From Flavobacterium hydrophilum (lineage in GTDB: Bacteria; Bacteroidota; Bacteroidia; Flavobacteriales; Flavobacteriaceae): DNA of 64,000 nucleotides. How positions within the stretch are numbered: position 1 is the stretch's first letter; every line of letters begins with the position of its first letter. Below are positions 10,088-20,049 of this stretch, piece by piece. The stretch covers positions 124,001-188,000 of the forward strand of contig NZ_QJHL01000007.1 in the NCBI RefSeq assembly GCF_003202405.1, read 5' to 3'. Under the pieces are notes generated by a model that did no database searches, was not told the origin of the DNA, and saw only the letters and a program-made list of their open reading frames with translations. Made by a program: the position numbers and the translations under genes.

Positions 10088-12585
10088 TAGATAACCTGCT
10101 TTTTGTTTTTTCTGTAATAGAAGAAAAGTGTTGTAAAACCAATAATGATTAAAAGCCATTCATGAGGTTCCGGAACAGATCCGTCATTATTAACAGAAGC
10201 ATTTCCTAAAGTATCAATGTTTTTTTCTATTCCGTTATTTTTATAATCTTCATCGGTTTCCAGAACAATTAAAGACGAAATTGGTGTAACAATATTAGCA
10301 TCTTTAGCTAAATCAACATATTTGTTTTGTTTTAATGTGTCATTTTGAATTTCTACCTGATTATTTAAAATTTTTCCAAAGCAAAACATTCTGTACAGAT
10401 GATTAGATCCTTTGCTGGTGGTTTTTTCAAGAACAGGATTTTCTTGAATTGCAATTCCGGCTGTTTCTATATTAATACTGTTTTCGAATGTTTTAAATTT
10501 TACAAAGTTGTTTGTGTTGATAAGACTTGAACAGTTTTTAATATCTGTTTGAAAATATTCTACATAACGCTGTTCTTTTACCGTCTGCCAAAAAGGATTT
10601 ATTTCATCAGAAATATTAATGACTTTTAAATGTTTGTTTTTTGTGGATGATTTAATCTTTTTTAAATAATCAAAAGATTCTAACTCCTCAAAATTAGAAG
10701 AAAATCTGCCGCATTTTGTTATGATCAAACTATTGTTCTCTAACTTAAATAGAGGCAAAAGAGAATAATTAAGTTCCTGAAACTGATCAAATATATATTC
10801 ACAATTTGTGGTATTGATTTCTTGTTTGGTATTGTTGATGATGACAAAGTTTTTTTTGTTAGGAATTTGTAGGAGTGCTAAAACTTCCTCAATATTCCAA
10901 TTGTTCGTCAGGTCTAAGATTATTTCAGACGGAGAAAAACGAATTTTTTCTTTTTGGATTGGTTTTGCTTCATAACTCTTATTTTTCCAGACGAATACAT
11001 TACTGACTGGTTCTTTACTTAAAGGAAGTTCTGCTTGCCATTCCTCTAAGCCTTCAGAGTTATTAATATAATAATTATTTTCAAAATCAAAATCTTTTGA
11101 AGCTTCAAATGCAGTATTTCCACTTACCTGAATTCTTGAGATTGTAGAGGCATTGTTAATATTTGGACCTTTAATGTTCAGACTTTGATAAGTGATTTTG
11201 TTGCCTTTGGTTTTTAATGGAGTAGTAAAGCCGCATTTAAAAGTTCGTGGCATTTCGCTGGTAACAGGAAAAACCCTAACTGTTACCCTGTTTCCTTCTT
11301 TCCATTGCATCAAAGAAGGATCTCGTGCTTCGACGCCAACAATTTGATTGTAGGCAGCTTTTGCTTTTTCTTTTGTGGTGAGAACCCCTTTTCTTTCTGT
11401 TCCATTAACCCATAATGATAGTGATGTGGCTACAGAACCTTCAGGGAGATGAAAAGAATAAATAGCTTCCTTTTGTCCCCAGCTTTTTTCATCACAGGCT
11501 ATATCCATTGTAATTTCGGTGTATGCTAATCTTTCATTAGGGTAAATTTTTACATCTTCTTTAATGTTTTTCGTAATAAGGTCCCTGCCGCTCCAGAGTT
11601 GCTCTTCGGTCTCGAGTCTTTTGTTAAAATTAGATTTCAGAATATTTATTTGATCATCAGTGCTTAGATTTAATTCTTCTGTAAAATGATAAGCAATATT
11701 TAAAAACGGATTATGCGTTTTTCTTTCATTGTACTGTTGATTACTTCCAATACCATCAAGGCCTCTTAAAGTAAAGAACTCATCAGTTGCAATGTATACT
11801 ATGTTTTTCTTTAGTAATATTTCATTGAAAAAATTTGGTTTTAGATTTTGAGATATTCTAATGTATGCCGGCAAATCATTATTCTCATCAAATGTTTTTG
11901 TAATACTGTATCGGTTTACTTTTTGGCTTTCTATATTTAATAATATAGTAAATAGAATGAAGCCAAATAAAACAGAACCCATTCCGGCACAAAAAGCATA
12001 CATATTTCTTTTATGATCCAAAATTATTTTTGAAAGTATAACAGTGTGAGTAATAATTATAATTCCAGGGACTAAACCATAAAATCCAATTCCTAATACA
12101 ATAATTCCAATTAGAGAAATAAAGAATAAAGGAATAAGAAATATGGCATAATATAGAATTAACAAGCAGGAAAACCCATTAATAAAATACGAAAAAATAT
12201 TAATGTATTTGTCTTTAATATCGCTATAAATAACAAAGTTTGAAAAGCAAAACAGGAAGGTTGTGCAATAAACCCAAATTGGAAGATTTTCGAATATGTT
12301 GATTAGAATGTTTGCGGAGAAACATCCAATAAACCAATTCAGAAATAAAAACGGAATTAAGTGCTGGTATTTTTCTTTATTTCTTAAAACATTAAAAGTA
12401 AGAATTGCTGCATAGGGGAGTACAATAATAAGATTGATAACAGAAAGTGCTTCAAAACGTCCGAAATCGTAGTTGCTGCCTATTAACAATAAGATGAGTA
12501 TGGCTGTGCTAAAAGAAGTAATAAAAAGACTAATTGTAGCTCCAATTCGGTCTTTAAAAAGATAATTTATTTCGTTTGTTTTCAT
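10087..12585 (-). CDS. XrtN-system VIT domain protein with PEP-type sorting tail
   Basis: An 832-residue protein and probable dedicated substrate of XrtN. Residues 1 to about 220 hold six or seven membrane helices. A VIT domain lies around 345-465 (ERLAYTEITMDIAC, EAIYSFHLPEGSVATSLSLW, then VTVRVFPV). The next region resembles a von Willebrand A fold, but the metal-binding DxSxS signature is replaced by ILDLTNNWN, so metal binding is doubtful. The C terminus is a classic sorting signal: VPEP at residues 804-807, a hydrophobic helix WLLIIIGFTTLFFYY, then basic RKNKK. The start ATG at 12585 opens a strongly hydrophobic N terminus. Its stop overlaps the xrtN start, so the two should be made together. 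Its cellular task is unknown. Confidence 0.88.
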   Translation of the reverse strand: MKTNEINYLFKDRIGATISLFITSFSTAILILLLIGSNYDFGRFEALSVINLIIVLPYAAILTFNVLRNKEKYQHLIPFLFLNWFIGCFSANILINIFENLPIWVYCTTFLFCFSNFVIYSDIKDKYINIFSYFINGFSCLLILYYAIFLIPLFFISLIGIIVLGIGFYGLVPGIIIITHTVILSKIILDHKRNMYAFCAGMGSVLFGFILFTILLNIESQKVNRYSITKTFDENNDLPAYIRISQNLKPNFFNEILLKKNIVYIATDEFFTLRGLDGIGSNQQYNERKTHNPFLNIAYHFTEELNLSTDDQINILKSNFNKRLETEEQLWSGRDLITKNIKEDVKIYPNERLAYTEITMDIACDEKSWGQKEAIYSFHLPEGSVATSLSLWVNGTERKGVLTTKEKAKAAYNQIVGVEARDPSLMQWKEGNRVTVRVFPVTSEMPRTFKCGFTTPLKTKGNKITYQSLNIKGPNINNASTISRIQVSGNTAFEASKDFDFENNYYINNSEGLEEWQAELPLSKEPVSNVFVWKNKSYEAKPIQKEKIRFSPSEIILDLTNNWNIEEVLALLQIPNKKNFVIINNTKQEINTTNCEYIFDQFQELNYSLLPLFKLENNSLIITKCGRFSSNFEELESFDYLKKIKSSTKNKHLKVINISDEINPFWQTVKEQRYVEYFQTDIKNCSSLINTNNFVKFKTFENSINIETAGIAIQENPVLEKTTSKGSNHLYRMFCFGKILNNQVEIQNDTLKQNKYVDLAKDANIVTPISSLIVLETDEDYKNNGIEKNIDTLGNASVNNDGSVPEPHEWLLIIIGFTTLFFYYRKNKKQVI

Positions 12586-12620
12586 ATAAAGTTATTTTTA
12601 AATAGAAGTACTTTGAATTA

Positions 12621-12628
12621 CAAAGTTA
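12621..12628 (-). promoter_or_regulatory. possible -7 element for the VIT-xrtN operon
   Basis: The minus strand reads TAACTTTG, a match to TAnnTTTG, 36 bases before the ATG. No TTG is found at the -33 position. The 421-base gap 12586-13006 otherwise holds only AT-rich sequence and the acnB -7 element. Confidence 0.35.
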
Positions 12629-12956
12629 TAAGAATAATTGAAATGTGATGATTTAATTTAATTTTTTTTAGAAATAAGTAGTTTTACGTATAAAAGAGGT
12701 TTGTAGATAAAAACTACAACGATATAAATACTTATTTAGAAAGGTTCTTCTTTAAAAACGGGGTAAAATCTCACTTCCTTTATAACATTAAATTTCGACT
12801 TTGTTAAAGAAAAGATTTTAAATTGTTGATAATTTATTATTTAAATGAAAAATTAAATTTTTGACAACAAATAGGGTTGAAAATCATTATTTTGCAATAA
12901 TAATTTTTGAAAAAGGGACATCTGTTATATTTTTTTTAATTCTCAGCTTTAATTCC

Positions 12957-12964
12957 TAAATTTG
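12957..12964 (+). promoter_or_regulatory. possible -7 element for acnB
   Basis: TAAATTTG matches the TAnnTTTG consensus 43 bases upstream of the acnB ATG. The base triplet 19 upstream is TTT, one off from TTG. Confidence 0.45.
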
Positions 12965-13006
12965 CGAACAAAAAATAAAAATACCTAGTTTATAAAGACT
13001 TCTATT

Positions 13007-15772
13007 ATGAATATTTACAAGGATTACATTCAAGAGATTGAAGAAAGAAAAGCCCAGGGTCTTCATCCGAAGCCAATTGATGGTGCTGAATTACTAAGCG
13101 AAATCATTGCGCAAATTAAAGATTTAAATAATGAATACAGAGAAGACTCTCTTAAGTTTTTTATTTACAACACTTTGCCTGGAACCACTAGTGCTGCTGG
13201 TGAGAAAGCTAAGTTTTTAAAAGAAATCATTCTTGGTGAATCTGAAGTAAAAGAAATTACACCTGTTTTTGCCTTCGAATTATTGTCACATATGAAAGGG
13301 GGACCTTCTATTAAAGTACTCCTTGATTTAGCTTTGGGTAATGAGGCTGCAATTGCGAAACAAGCGGCTGAAGTTTTAAAAACTCAAGTTTATTTATATG
13401 ATGCTGATACAGCTCGTTTAGCAGAAGCTTACAGCGCTGGTAACACAGTTGCAAAAGAAATTTTAGAAAGCTACGCAAAAGCTGATTTTTTTACAAAATT
13501 ACCAGAAGTTGCTGAAGAAATTAAAGTGGTTACTTACATCGCTGCAGAAGGTGATATCTCTACTGATTTATTATCTCCGGGTAACCAGGCACACTCTCGT
13601 TCTGACCGTGAATTACATGGAAAATGTATGATCACTCCTGAAGCTCAGGCAGAAATTAAAGCATTGCAAGCACAGAATCCAGATGCTTCTGTTATGTTAA
13701 TCGCTGAAAAAGGAACAATGGGAGTTGGATCTTCTCGTATGTCAGGTGTAAACAACGTAGCTTTATGGACTGGTAAGCAAGCATCTCCATACATTCCTTT
13801 CGTGAACATTGCTCCAATTGTAGCAGGTACTAACGGAATCTCTCCTATCTTCTTAACTACTGTAGACGTCACGGGTGGTATCGGTATCGACTTACAAAAC
13901 TGGGTAAAGAAAACAGATGCAGAAGGAAACGTAGTTCGTAACGAAGCTGGTGATCCTGTTTTAGAAGAAGTTTATTCTGTAGCTACAGGAACTGTATTAA
14001 CAATCAATACAAAAACTAAAAAATTATACAACGGTGAGAAAGAATTAAAAGATATTTCTAAATCTTTCACTCCTCAAAAATTAGAGTTTATCAAAGCGGG
14101 TGGATCTTATGCTATCGTTTTTGGTAAAAAAATCCAAACATTTGCTGCACAAACTTTAGGAGTTACTGCTCCAACAGTATTTGCACCAGCTAAAGAAATT
14201 TCTATAGAAGGTCAGGGATTAACTGCTGTTGAAAAAATCTTCAACAAAAATGCAGTTGGTGTAACTCCAGGTAAAACATTATATGCAGGATCAGACGTAC
14301 GTGTGAAAGTTAACATCGTAGGTTCTCAGGATACTACAGGTTTGATGACTGCTCAGGAATTAGAGTCGATGGCTGCTACAGTTATTTCTCCAGTTGTTGA
14401 TGGTGCTTACCAATCAGGATGTCACACAGCTTCAGTTTGGGACAAAAAAGCGCAAGCTAATATTCCTAAATTAATGAAGTTCATGAATGATTTCGGTGTT
14501 ATTACAGCGAGAGACCCTAAAGGTGAATATCATTCAATGACGGACGTTATTCACAAAGTGTTAAATGATATTACAATTGATGAGTGGGCAATTATCATCG
14601 GTGGAGATTCACATACACGTATGTCTAAAGGGGTTGCTTTCGGTGCCGATTCAGGAACTGTAGCTTTAGCTTTAGCAACAGGGGAAGCTTCTATGCCAAT
14701 TCCAGAATCTGTAAAAGTTACTTTTAAAGGTGAGATGAAACAACACATGGATTTCCGTGATGTAGTTCATGCGACGCAATCTCAAATGTTGAAGCAATTT
14801 GATGGGGAGAACGTTTTCCAGGGTAGAATTATTGAGGTTCATATCGGAACTTTATTAGCTGACCAGGCGTTTACATTTACAGACTGGACTGCAGAAATGA
14901 AAGCGAAAGCTTCTATCTGTATTTCTCAGGACGAAACATTAATTCAATCGTTAGAAATTGCTAAGTCTCGTATCCAAATCATGATTGATAAAGGTATGGA
15001 CAACAAAAACCAAGTTTTACAAGGTTTAATTGATAAAGCAAACAAACGTATCGAGGAAATTAAAACAGGTGCTAAACCAGCTTTAACTCCAGATGATAAT
15101 GCAAAATACTATGCTGAAGTTGTTATCGATTTAGGTTTAATCGAGGAACCAATGATTGCTGACCCAGACGTTAACAATGTTGATGTTTCTAAACGTTATA
15201 CACACGATACCATTCGCGAATTATCTTTCTATGGAACAGATAAAAAAGTAGATTTAGGTTTCGTAGGTTCTTGCATGGTTCATAAAGACGATTTAAAAAT
15301 TGTTTCTCAAATGTTACGTAACGTTGAAAAACAAAATGGGGAAGTTAAATTCAACGCACCTTTAGTAGTTGCAGCTCCTACGTATAACATCATCGACGAA
15401 TTAAAAGCTGAAGGTGATTGGGAAATGTTACAAAAATATTCAGGTTTCGAATTCTCAGATGCCTTACCTAAATCAACAGCACGTACTGAATACGAAAACA
15501 TTATGTATTTAGAGCGTCCTGGTTGTAACTTATGTATGGGTAACCAGGAAAAAGCTGAAAAAGGAGATACTGTATTAGCTACTTCAACTCGTTTGTTCCA
15601 AGGACGTGTAGTAGAGGATAGAGATGGTAAAAAAGGAGAATCTTTATTAGCATCAACGCCAGTAGTTGTACTTTCTGCAATTTTAGGAAGAATGCCATCT
15701 ATCGAAGAGTATAAAGCTTCGGTTGAAGGTATCAACTTAACAAAATTCAAACCAATTTCTACTAAATTATAA
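13007..15772 (+). CDS. acnB: aconitate hydratase B / 2-methylisocitrate dehydratase
   Basis: AcnB is a [4Fe-4S] enzyme that interconverts citrate and isocitrate in the TCA cycle and can also act on 2-methylisocitrate. At 921 residues it has the AcnB size and domain order, with the HEAT-like and swivelling domains at the N terminus before the aconitase core. Cluster cysteines are recognisable at QSGCHTASVWD (about residue 490) and in CNLCMGNQEKAEKG near 845-850. Codon use is strongly biased to TTA, GTA and AAA-type codons, as expected for a highly expressed gene. A terminator follows, so it is probably monocistronic even though a second aconitase is next. Confidence 0.96.
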   Translation: MNIYKDYIQEIEERKAQGLHPKPIDGAELLSEIIAQIKDLNNEYREDSLKFFIYNTLPGTTSAAGEKAKFLKEIILGESEVKEITPVFAFELLSHMKGGPSIKVLLDLALGNEAAIAKQAAEVLKTQVYLYDADTARLAEAYSAGNTVAKEILESYAKADFFTKLPEVAEEIKVVTYIAAEGDISTDLLSPGNQAHSRSDRELHGKCMITPEAQAEIKALQAQNPDASVMLIAEKGTMGVGSSRMSGVNNVALWTGKQASPYIPFVNIAPIVAGTNGISPIFLTTVDVTGGIGIDLQNWVKKTDAEGNVVRNEAGDPVLEEVYSVATGTVLTINTKTKKLYNGEKELKDISKSFTPQKLEFIKAGGSYAIVFGKKIQTFAAQTLGVTAPTVFAPAKEISIEGQGLTAVEKIFNKNAVGVTPGKTLYAGSDVRVKVNIVGSQDTTGLMTAQELESMAATVISPVVDGAYQSGCHTASVWDKKAQANIPKLMKFMNDFGVITARDPKGEYHSMTDVIHKVLNDITIDEWAIIIGGDSHTRMSKGVAFGADSGTVALALATGEASMPIPESVKVTFKGEMKQHMDFRDVVHATQSQMLKQFDGENVFQGRIIEVHIGTLLADQAFTFTDWTAEMKAKASICISQDETLIQSLEIAKSRIQIMIDKGMDNKNQVLQGLIDKANKRIEEIKTGAKPALTPDDNAKYYAEVVIDLGLIEEPMIADPDVNNVDVSKRYTHDTIRELSFYGTDKKVDLGFVGSCMVHKDDLKIVSQMLRNVEKQNGEVKFNAPLVVAAPTYNIIDELKAEGDWEMLQKYSGFEFSDALPKSTARTEYENIMYLERPGCNLCMGNQEKAEKGDTVLATSTRLFQGRVVEDRDGKKGESLLASTPVVVLSAILGRMPSIEEYKASVEGINLTKFKPISTKL

Positions 15773-15798
15773 TAGTAAGAATTTCATAATTTCTAAGC

Positions 15799-15829
15799 GA
15801 GGCAATCTAGTTATAGGTTGCCTCTTTTT
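15799..15829 (+). terminator. terminator after acnB
   Basis: A 7-bp stem GAGGCAA/TTGCCTC (extendable across a mismatch) is followed by five T, 27 bases after the acnB stop. Confidence 0.8.
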
Positions 15830-15850
15830 ATTTATATTTTGAGCTGCTAA

Positions 15851-15994
15851 GCATTGTGTTATTCGAGTATAGTATTCATTCGTTCCTCGCTGCCAATTAA
15901 AGCTTCTATCTCTGCTGGATTACCGTTGCATGATTTGCTAAATCAAATTTCTAAGGTAGAAGGTGCAATTGCAATAGGTTATTATAAAGGCTAA
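15851..15994 (+). pseudogene. possible C-terminal gene remnant between acnB and acnA
   Basis: A 47-codon open stretch with no start codon, opening right after a TAA and ending in its own TAA. It has protein-like composition, ending LPLHDLLNQISKVEGAIAIGYYKG. It may be the tail of a decayed gene, but 47 codons can stay open by chance. I do not recognise the family. The rest of the 370-base gap 15773-16142 contains only the acnB terminator and AT-rich sequence. Confidence 0.2.
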
Positions 15995-16142
15995 ATAATT
16001 ATATTAGATTGATTTTCAATTTACTACCTTTTAAGAAAAATAGAATAGTTTTAAATAATAGTATTAACAATTATTTTAGCAAAAACCATAATAAAATCCT
16101 TAAATTTAAGCTGATTTACACTAACATAATTAATATATAAGT

Positions 16143-18407
16143 ATGGCTTTTGATATAGAAATGATTAAAAAAGTGTATGATAACATGCCTGGACGTGTTG
16201 ATGCAGCACGTCAGATTGTTGGTCGTCCACTTACATTGACTGAGAAAATTTTGTACAACCACCTTTGGGACGGAAATCCAGCCAAAGCGTTTGGAAGAGG
16301 AGTTGATTATGTTGATTTTGCACCGGATCGTGTAGCCTGTCAGGATGCAACGGCGCAAATGGCATTGTTGCAATTTATGCACGCCGGAAAGAAAACAGTT
16401 GCTGTTCCAACAACGGTTCACTGTGATCACCTGATTCAGGCAAAAGTAGATGCTGCAACCGATTTGGCCAGAGCCAAAACACAAAGTAATGAAGTTTTTG
16501 ACTTCTTGTCATCAGTTTCGAATAAATATGGAATTGGTTTCTGGAAACCGGGAGCCGGAATTATTCATCAGGTAGTACTGGAGAATTATGCATTTCCGGG
16601 CGGAATGATGATTGGTACGGATTCTCATACTGTAAATGCAGGTGGTTTAGGAATGGTAGCAATTGGTGTTGGTGGTGCTGATGCTGTAGATGTTATGTCT
16701 GGTATGGCGTGGGAATTGAAATTTCCTAAATTAATTGGAGTAAAATTGACCGGTAAATTATCAGGATGGACTGCTCCTAAGGATGTTATCCTTAAAGTAG
16801 CCGGTATTCTTACTGTAAAAGGGGGTACTGGTGCTATTGTAGAATATTTTGGAGAAGGTGCAACGGCTATGTCCTGTACTGGTAAAGGTACAATTTGTAA
16901 CATGGGAGCTGAAATTGGAGCTACTACTTCAACTTTCGGATATGACGATTCTATGAGCCGTTACCTGCGTTCTACAAACAGAGCTGATGTTGCAGATGCT
17001 GCAGATAAAATAGCTCCTTATCTAACTGGAGACCCGGAAGTTTATGCTGACCCTGAAAAATATTTTGATCAGGTTATCGAAATCAATTTATCTGAATTAG
17101 AGCCACATTTAAATGGGCCTTTTACTCCGGACTTAGCGACTCCAATTTCTAAAATGAAAGAAGAGGCAATTAAAAACAACTGGCCATTACAAATTCAGGT
17201 AGGTTTAATAGGTTCTTGTACCAACTCATCTTACGAAGATATTTCCCGTGCAGCTTCTTTAGCAAAACAGGTTTCAGAGAAAAACTTAAAAACAAAAGCC
17301 GAATTTACAATCACTCCGGGATCTGAAGTAGTTCGTTCTACAATCGAAAGAGACGGATTTATTGATACATTCCATAAAATTGGTGCAACAGTTTTTGCTA
17401 ACGCCTGCGGACCTTGTATTGGTATGTGGGACAGGGAAGGAGCAGAGAAGGAAGAAAGAAACACAATCGTTCACTCTTTCAACCGTAATTTCTCAAAACG
17501 TGCAGATGGTAACCCGAATACTTTAGCTTTTGTAGGTTCTCCAGAGCTTGTAACAGCTTTAGCTATTGCCGGTGATTTAGGATTCAATCCGTTGACGGAC
17601 AAATTAATTAACGAAGATGGCGAAGAAGTAATGCTTGATGAACCAACAGGAGATGAATTGCCTGAAAAAGGTTTCTATGCCGAAGATCCGGGATTTCAGG
17701 CTCCTGCCGAAGACGGTTCAGGAGTTCAGGTAGTTGTTAGTCCTACTTCAGAGCGTTTGCAATTGTTAGCTCCGTTTGAGGCATGGGATGGTAAAAATAT
17801 TACAGGTGCTAAACTACTAATCAAAGCATTCGGAAAATGTACTACCGATCATATTTCTATGGCAGGACCATGGCTGCGTTTTCGCGGACATTTAGATAAT
17901 ATTTCGAACAACATGCTGATTGGTGCCGTAAATGCATTCAACCAAAAAACAAACTCGGTAAAAAATCAATTGACAGGACAATATGATGCTGTTCCTGCAG
18001 TAGCACGTGCCTACAAAGCGGCTGGAGTGCCATCTATTGTTGTTGGAGATCACAATTATGGAGAAGGTTCTTCTCGTGAGCACGCTGCAATGGAACCACG
18101 TTTCTTGGGAGTCAAAGCGGTATTGGTAAAATCTTTCGCCCGTATCCACGAAACAAACCTTAAAAAGCAAGGTCTTTTAGGATTAACTTTTGCTAACGAA
18201 GCAGATTACGATAAAATTCAGGAAAATGACACAATCAACTTTACTGATTTAACTGAGTTTGCTCCGGGAAAACCGTTAACATTAGAATTTGTTCATGCAG
18301 ATGGTTCAAAAGATATTATTTTGGCAAACCATACTTACAATGCAGGTCAGATTGGCTGGTTTGTTGCAGGTTCTGCATTAAACTTAATTGCTGCCGGTAA
18401 AGCTTAA
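16143..18407 (+). CDS. aconitate hydratase, AcnA/mitochondrial type
   Basis: A second aconitase, 754 residues, of the mitochondrial-like AcnA group rather than the AcnB group. It also interconverts citrate and isocitrate using a [4Fe-4S] cluster. Signature motifs are present: the substrate region IIHQVVLENYAFPGG, cluster ligands GSCTNSSYED (Cys near residue 359) and NACGPCIGMWDREG (about 422-435), and the C-terminal swivel domain with VVGDHNYGEGSSREHAAMEPR. It has its own terminator. It is not a duplicate of acnB: size, domain order and motifs differ, so the two are alternative isoenzymes lying side by side. Confidence 0.95.
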   Translation: MAFDIEMIKKVYDNMPGRVDAARQIVGRPLTLTEKILYNHLWDGNPAKAFGRGVDYVDFAPDRVACQDATAQMALLQFMHAGKKTVAVPTTVHCDHLIQAKVDAATDLARAKTQSNEVFDFLSSVSNKYGIGFWKPGAGIIHQVVLENYAFPGGMMIGTDSHTVNAGGLGMVAIGVGGADAVDVMSGMAWELKFPKLIGVKLTGKLSGWTAPKDVILKVAGILTVKGGTGAIVEYFGEGATAMSCTGKGTICNMGAEIGATTSTFGYDDSMSRYLRSTNRADVADAADKIAPYLTGDPEVYADPEKYFDQVIEINLSELEPHLNGPFTPDLATPISKMKEEAIKNNWPLQIQVGLIGSCTNSSYEDISRAASLAKQVSEKNLKTKAEFTITPGSEVVRSTIERDGFIDTFHKIGATVFANACGPCIGMWDREGAEKEERNTIVHSFNRNFSKRADGNPNTLAFVGSPELVTALAIAGDLGFNPLTDKLINEDGEEVMLDEPTGDELPEKGFYAEDPGFQAPAEDGSGVQVVVSPTSERLQLLAPFEAWDGKNITGAKLLIKAFGKCTTDHISMAGPWLRFRGHLDNISNNMLIGAVNAFNQKTNSVKNQLTGQYDAVPAVARAYKAAGVPSIVVGDHNYGEGSSREHAAMEPRFLGVKAVLVKSFARIHETNLKKQGLLGLTFANEADYDKIQENDTINFTDLTEFAPGKPLTLEFVHADGSKDIILANHTYNAGQIGWFVAGSALNLIAAGKA

Positions 18408-18431
18408 TCTTAAATTTTGATAATAGTAAAG

Positions 18432-18459
18432 AACGCTCTGTGAAAACAGGGCGTTTTTT
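18432..18459 (+). terminator. terminator after acnA
   Basis: A 10-bp stem (AACGCTCTGT with ACAGGGCGTT, one G-T pair) ends in six T, about 25 bases after the stop. Confidence 0.85.
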
Positions 18460-18465
18460 ATTAGA

Positions 18466-18545
18466 AGCTAATCCGGCTGTCCGCTATATCTTTTGTCCCG
18501 ATAACTATCGGGACAAAAGGATGCCGCTTCCATCCGGGCTAAGAC
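18466..18545. repeat. dispersed palindromic element, copy 1
   Basis: About 80 bases. It opens AGCTAATCC, has a core hairpin CTTTTGTCCCGATA/TATCGGGACAAAAG (18490-18519), then GGATGCCGCTTCCATC and GGGCTAAG. Related copies lie at 31231-31310 and, reversed, near 25453-25535. The arms of the hairpin vary while the flanks are kept. The remainder of the 382-base gap 18408-18789 is AT-rich with no further gene. Confidence 0.7.
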
Positions 18546-18789
18546 TCCGGTTTTCAACACAACTTTTATTTTAAATTTTATGATTTTCTATTAAATTTAT
18601 AACTAACACAATAACTTTGAGTTAGGCATGGAAACCTTTTTGTGGAAGCAATTTGACATAAATTTGTTGTTAAAAAAAGTGTTTTTTTTACTTTAAAAAG
18701 TTAAATTCGCTTTTTTGGTAATAAAACTTTCTTTTTTGAGTTTAAAATTAAGAAAGGAATTAGTGTAGAAAATTAAAATTCCCCAAATA

Positions 18790-19905
18790 ATGATTTTCAG
18801 ATTTGTCTTTATATTTTTGCTTTTTAGTGTAAGTGCTTTTTCTCAGGATAATTATATCAAACATACTATTTCAAAAGGTGATAACCTTTACAATATTGCT
18901 AAGAAATATGGAGTTAAGCCAAAAGATATTGCAAATGCCAATCCTGATGTACCGAAAATTTTAAAATTAAATTCGGTTTTATTGATTCCCAATTCTAATC
19001 CATCTCAGGAAATAAAAACCAATCAATCCGTTACTCAGATAAATCCAACTTCACATGAAGTTTTGGCAAAAGAAACACTTTGGGGTATATCCAAAAAATA
19101 TAAAGTTTCTGTTGAAGATCTGAAAAAAGCAAATCCTTCGCTGGAAACAGAAGGGCTAAAAATAGGGCAGCAAATTGTTGTTCCTTCCCAAGGAAATTCA
19201 GTTATACAGAAACCGGCTGAAAACACTCAATCAGAATTGGTTGAAGTTTCAAGGGAAGTGATGCCAAAAGAAACAAAATATGCCATCGCCAAAGAATTCG
19301 GAATTACGGTAGCTGAATTGGAAAAACAGAATCCCGAAATCAAAAGCAAATTACCTATTGGATACACTTTGAAGATTCTTACTTCAAAAGAAAAAGCCGA
19401 TACCCTGAATGCTTCAAAACCGATTCAGGAAACAAAAGATATAACAAATTCACCTGTTCAGATAGCTGATAATTTATCAGTTAAAAAAGATTCAACTATA
19501 ATAAGGGTTAGCAATCATTCTGATTTAGTTGATCAGCTGGTTCTAAATGCGACAGATAACATAGGAACACGTTATCGCTCCGGAGGTACTACTAAAGCAG
19601 GTTTTGATTGCTCAGGACTAATGTATTGTACTTTTGGTAATTTTGATATAAAGTTGCCGAGAAGCTCTATTGAACAATCCAGAATTGGTACAAAAGTTAA
19701 TCCCGAAGAAGCTCAAAAAGGAGATTTAATTTTCTTTAAGACTAACGGAAGGCATCAAATCAATCATGTCGGAATGGTTGTAGAGGTTGTCGAAGAAGAA
19801 ATTAAATTCGTTCATTCTTCAACCCATGGAGGAGTTATTATTTCTTCAACCAAAGAGCCTTATTACGAAAGAGCTTTTTCGCAGGTAAATCGTGTTTTAG
19901 AATAG
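18790..19905 (+). CDS. secreted LysM / NlpC-P60 peptidoglycan hydrolase
   Basis: A 371-residue exported cell-wall enzyme. Residues 1-19 form a signal peptide (MIFRFVFIFLLFSVSAFSQ). Three LysM-like peptidoglycan-binding repeats follow at about 22-67 (HTISKGDNLYNIAKKYGV), 83-131 (VLAKETLWGISKKYKV) and 150-195 (VMPKETKYAIAKEFGI). The C-terminal NlpC/P60 domain starts near 245, with the nucleophile Cys in AGFDCSGLMYC and the His in INHVGMVVEV. The family cleaves gamma-D-glutamyl-diamino acid peptide bonds. It lies 144 bases upstream of the RiPP precursor with no clear terminator between them, but nothing suggests a shared function. Confidence 0.93.
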   Translation: MIFRFVFIFLLFSVSAFSQDNYIKHTISKGDNLYNIAKKYGVKPKDIANANPDVPKILKLNSVLLIPNSNPSQEIKTNQSVTQINPTSHEVLAKETLWGISKKYKVSVEDLKKANPSLETEGLKIGQQIVVPSQGNSVIQKPAENTQSELVEVSREVMPKETKYAIAKEFGITVAELEKQNPEIKSKLPIGYTLKILTSKEKADTLNASKPIQETKDITNSPVQIADNLSVKKDSTIIRVSNHSDLVDQLVLNATDNIGTRYRSGGTTKAGFDCSGLMYCTFGNFDIKLPRSSIEQSRIGTKVNPEEAQKGDLIFFKTNGRHQINHVGMVVEVVEEEIKFVHSSTHGGVIISSTKEPYYERAFSQVNRVLE

Positions 19906-19985
19906 TGTCAAAAATGGGTTTCTGATTCTTCGAATAGAAACGGCTTTCTCAATAAGTTGGTTTTGTGGTATTTTTCACTTGTTTT

Positions 19986-20016
19986 TTGGCTAATTTATCG
20001 AATAAATTTATTTTAC
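19986..20016 (+). promoter_or_regulatory. weak candidate promoter for the RiPP precursor
   Basis: TTG at 19986-19988, 20 bases, then TATTTTAC at 20009-20016, a partial match to TAnnTTTG. It would start transcription about 30 bases upstream of the precursor ATG. Confidence 0.3.
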
Positions 20017-20049
20017 ATTCGTTACATAACTAATAAACAGATAATTATC

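Noticed and set aside
10088..10159. A 24-residue N-terminal extension of XrtN
   Set aside because: It overlaps the sorting tail of the upstream gene. The TAATG overlap at 10087 gives a normal coupled start.
19957..20049. A longer start for the RiPP precursor
   Set aside because: The added 31 residues are hydrophobic, fit no leader, and would put the candidate promoter inside the gene.
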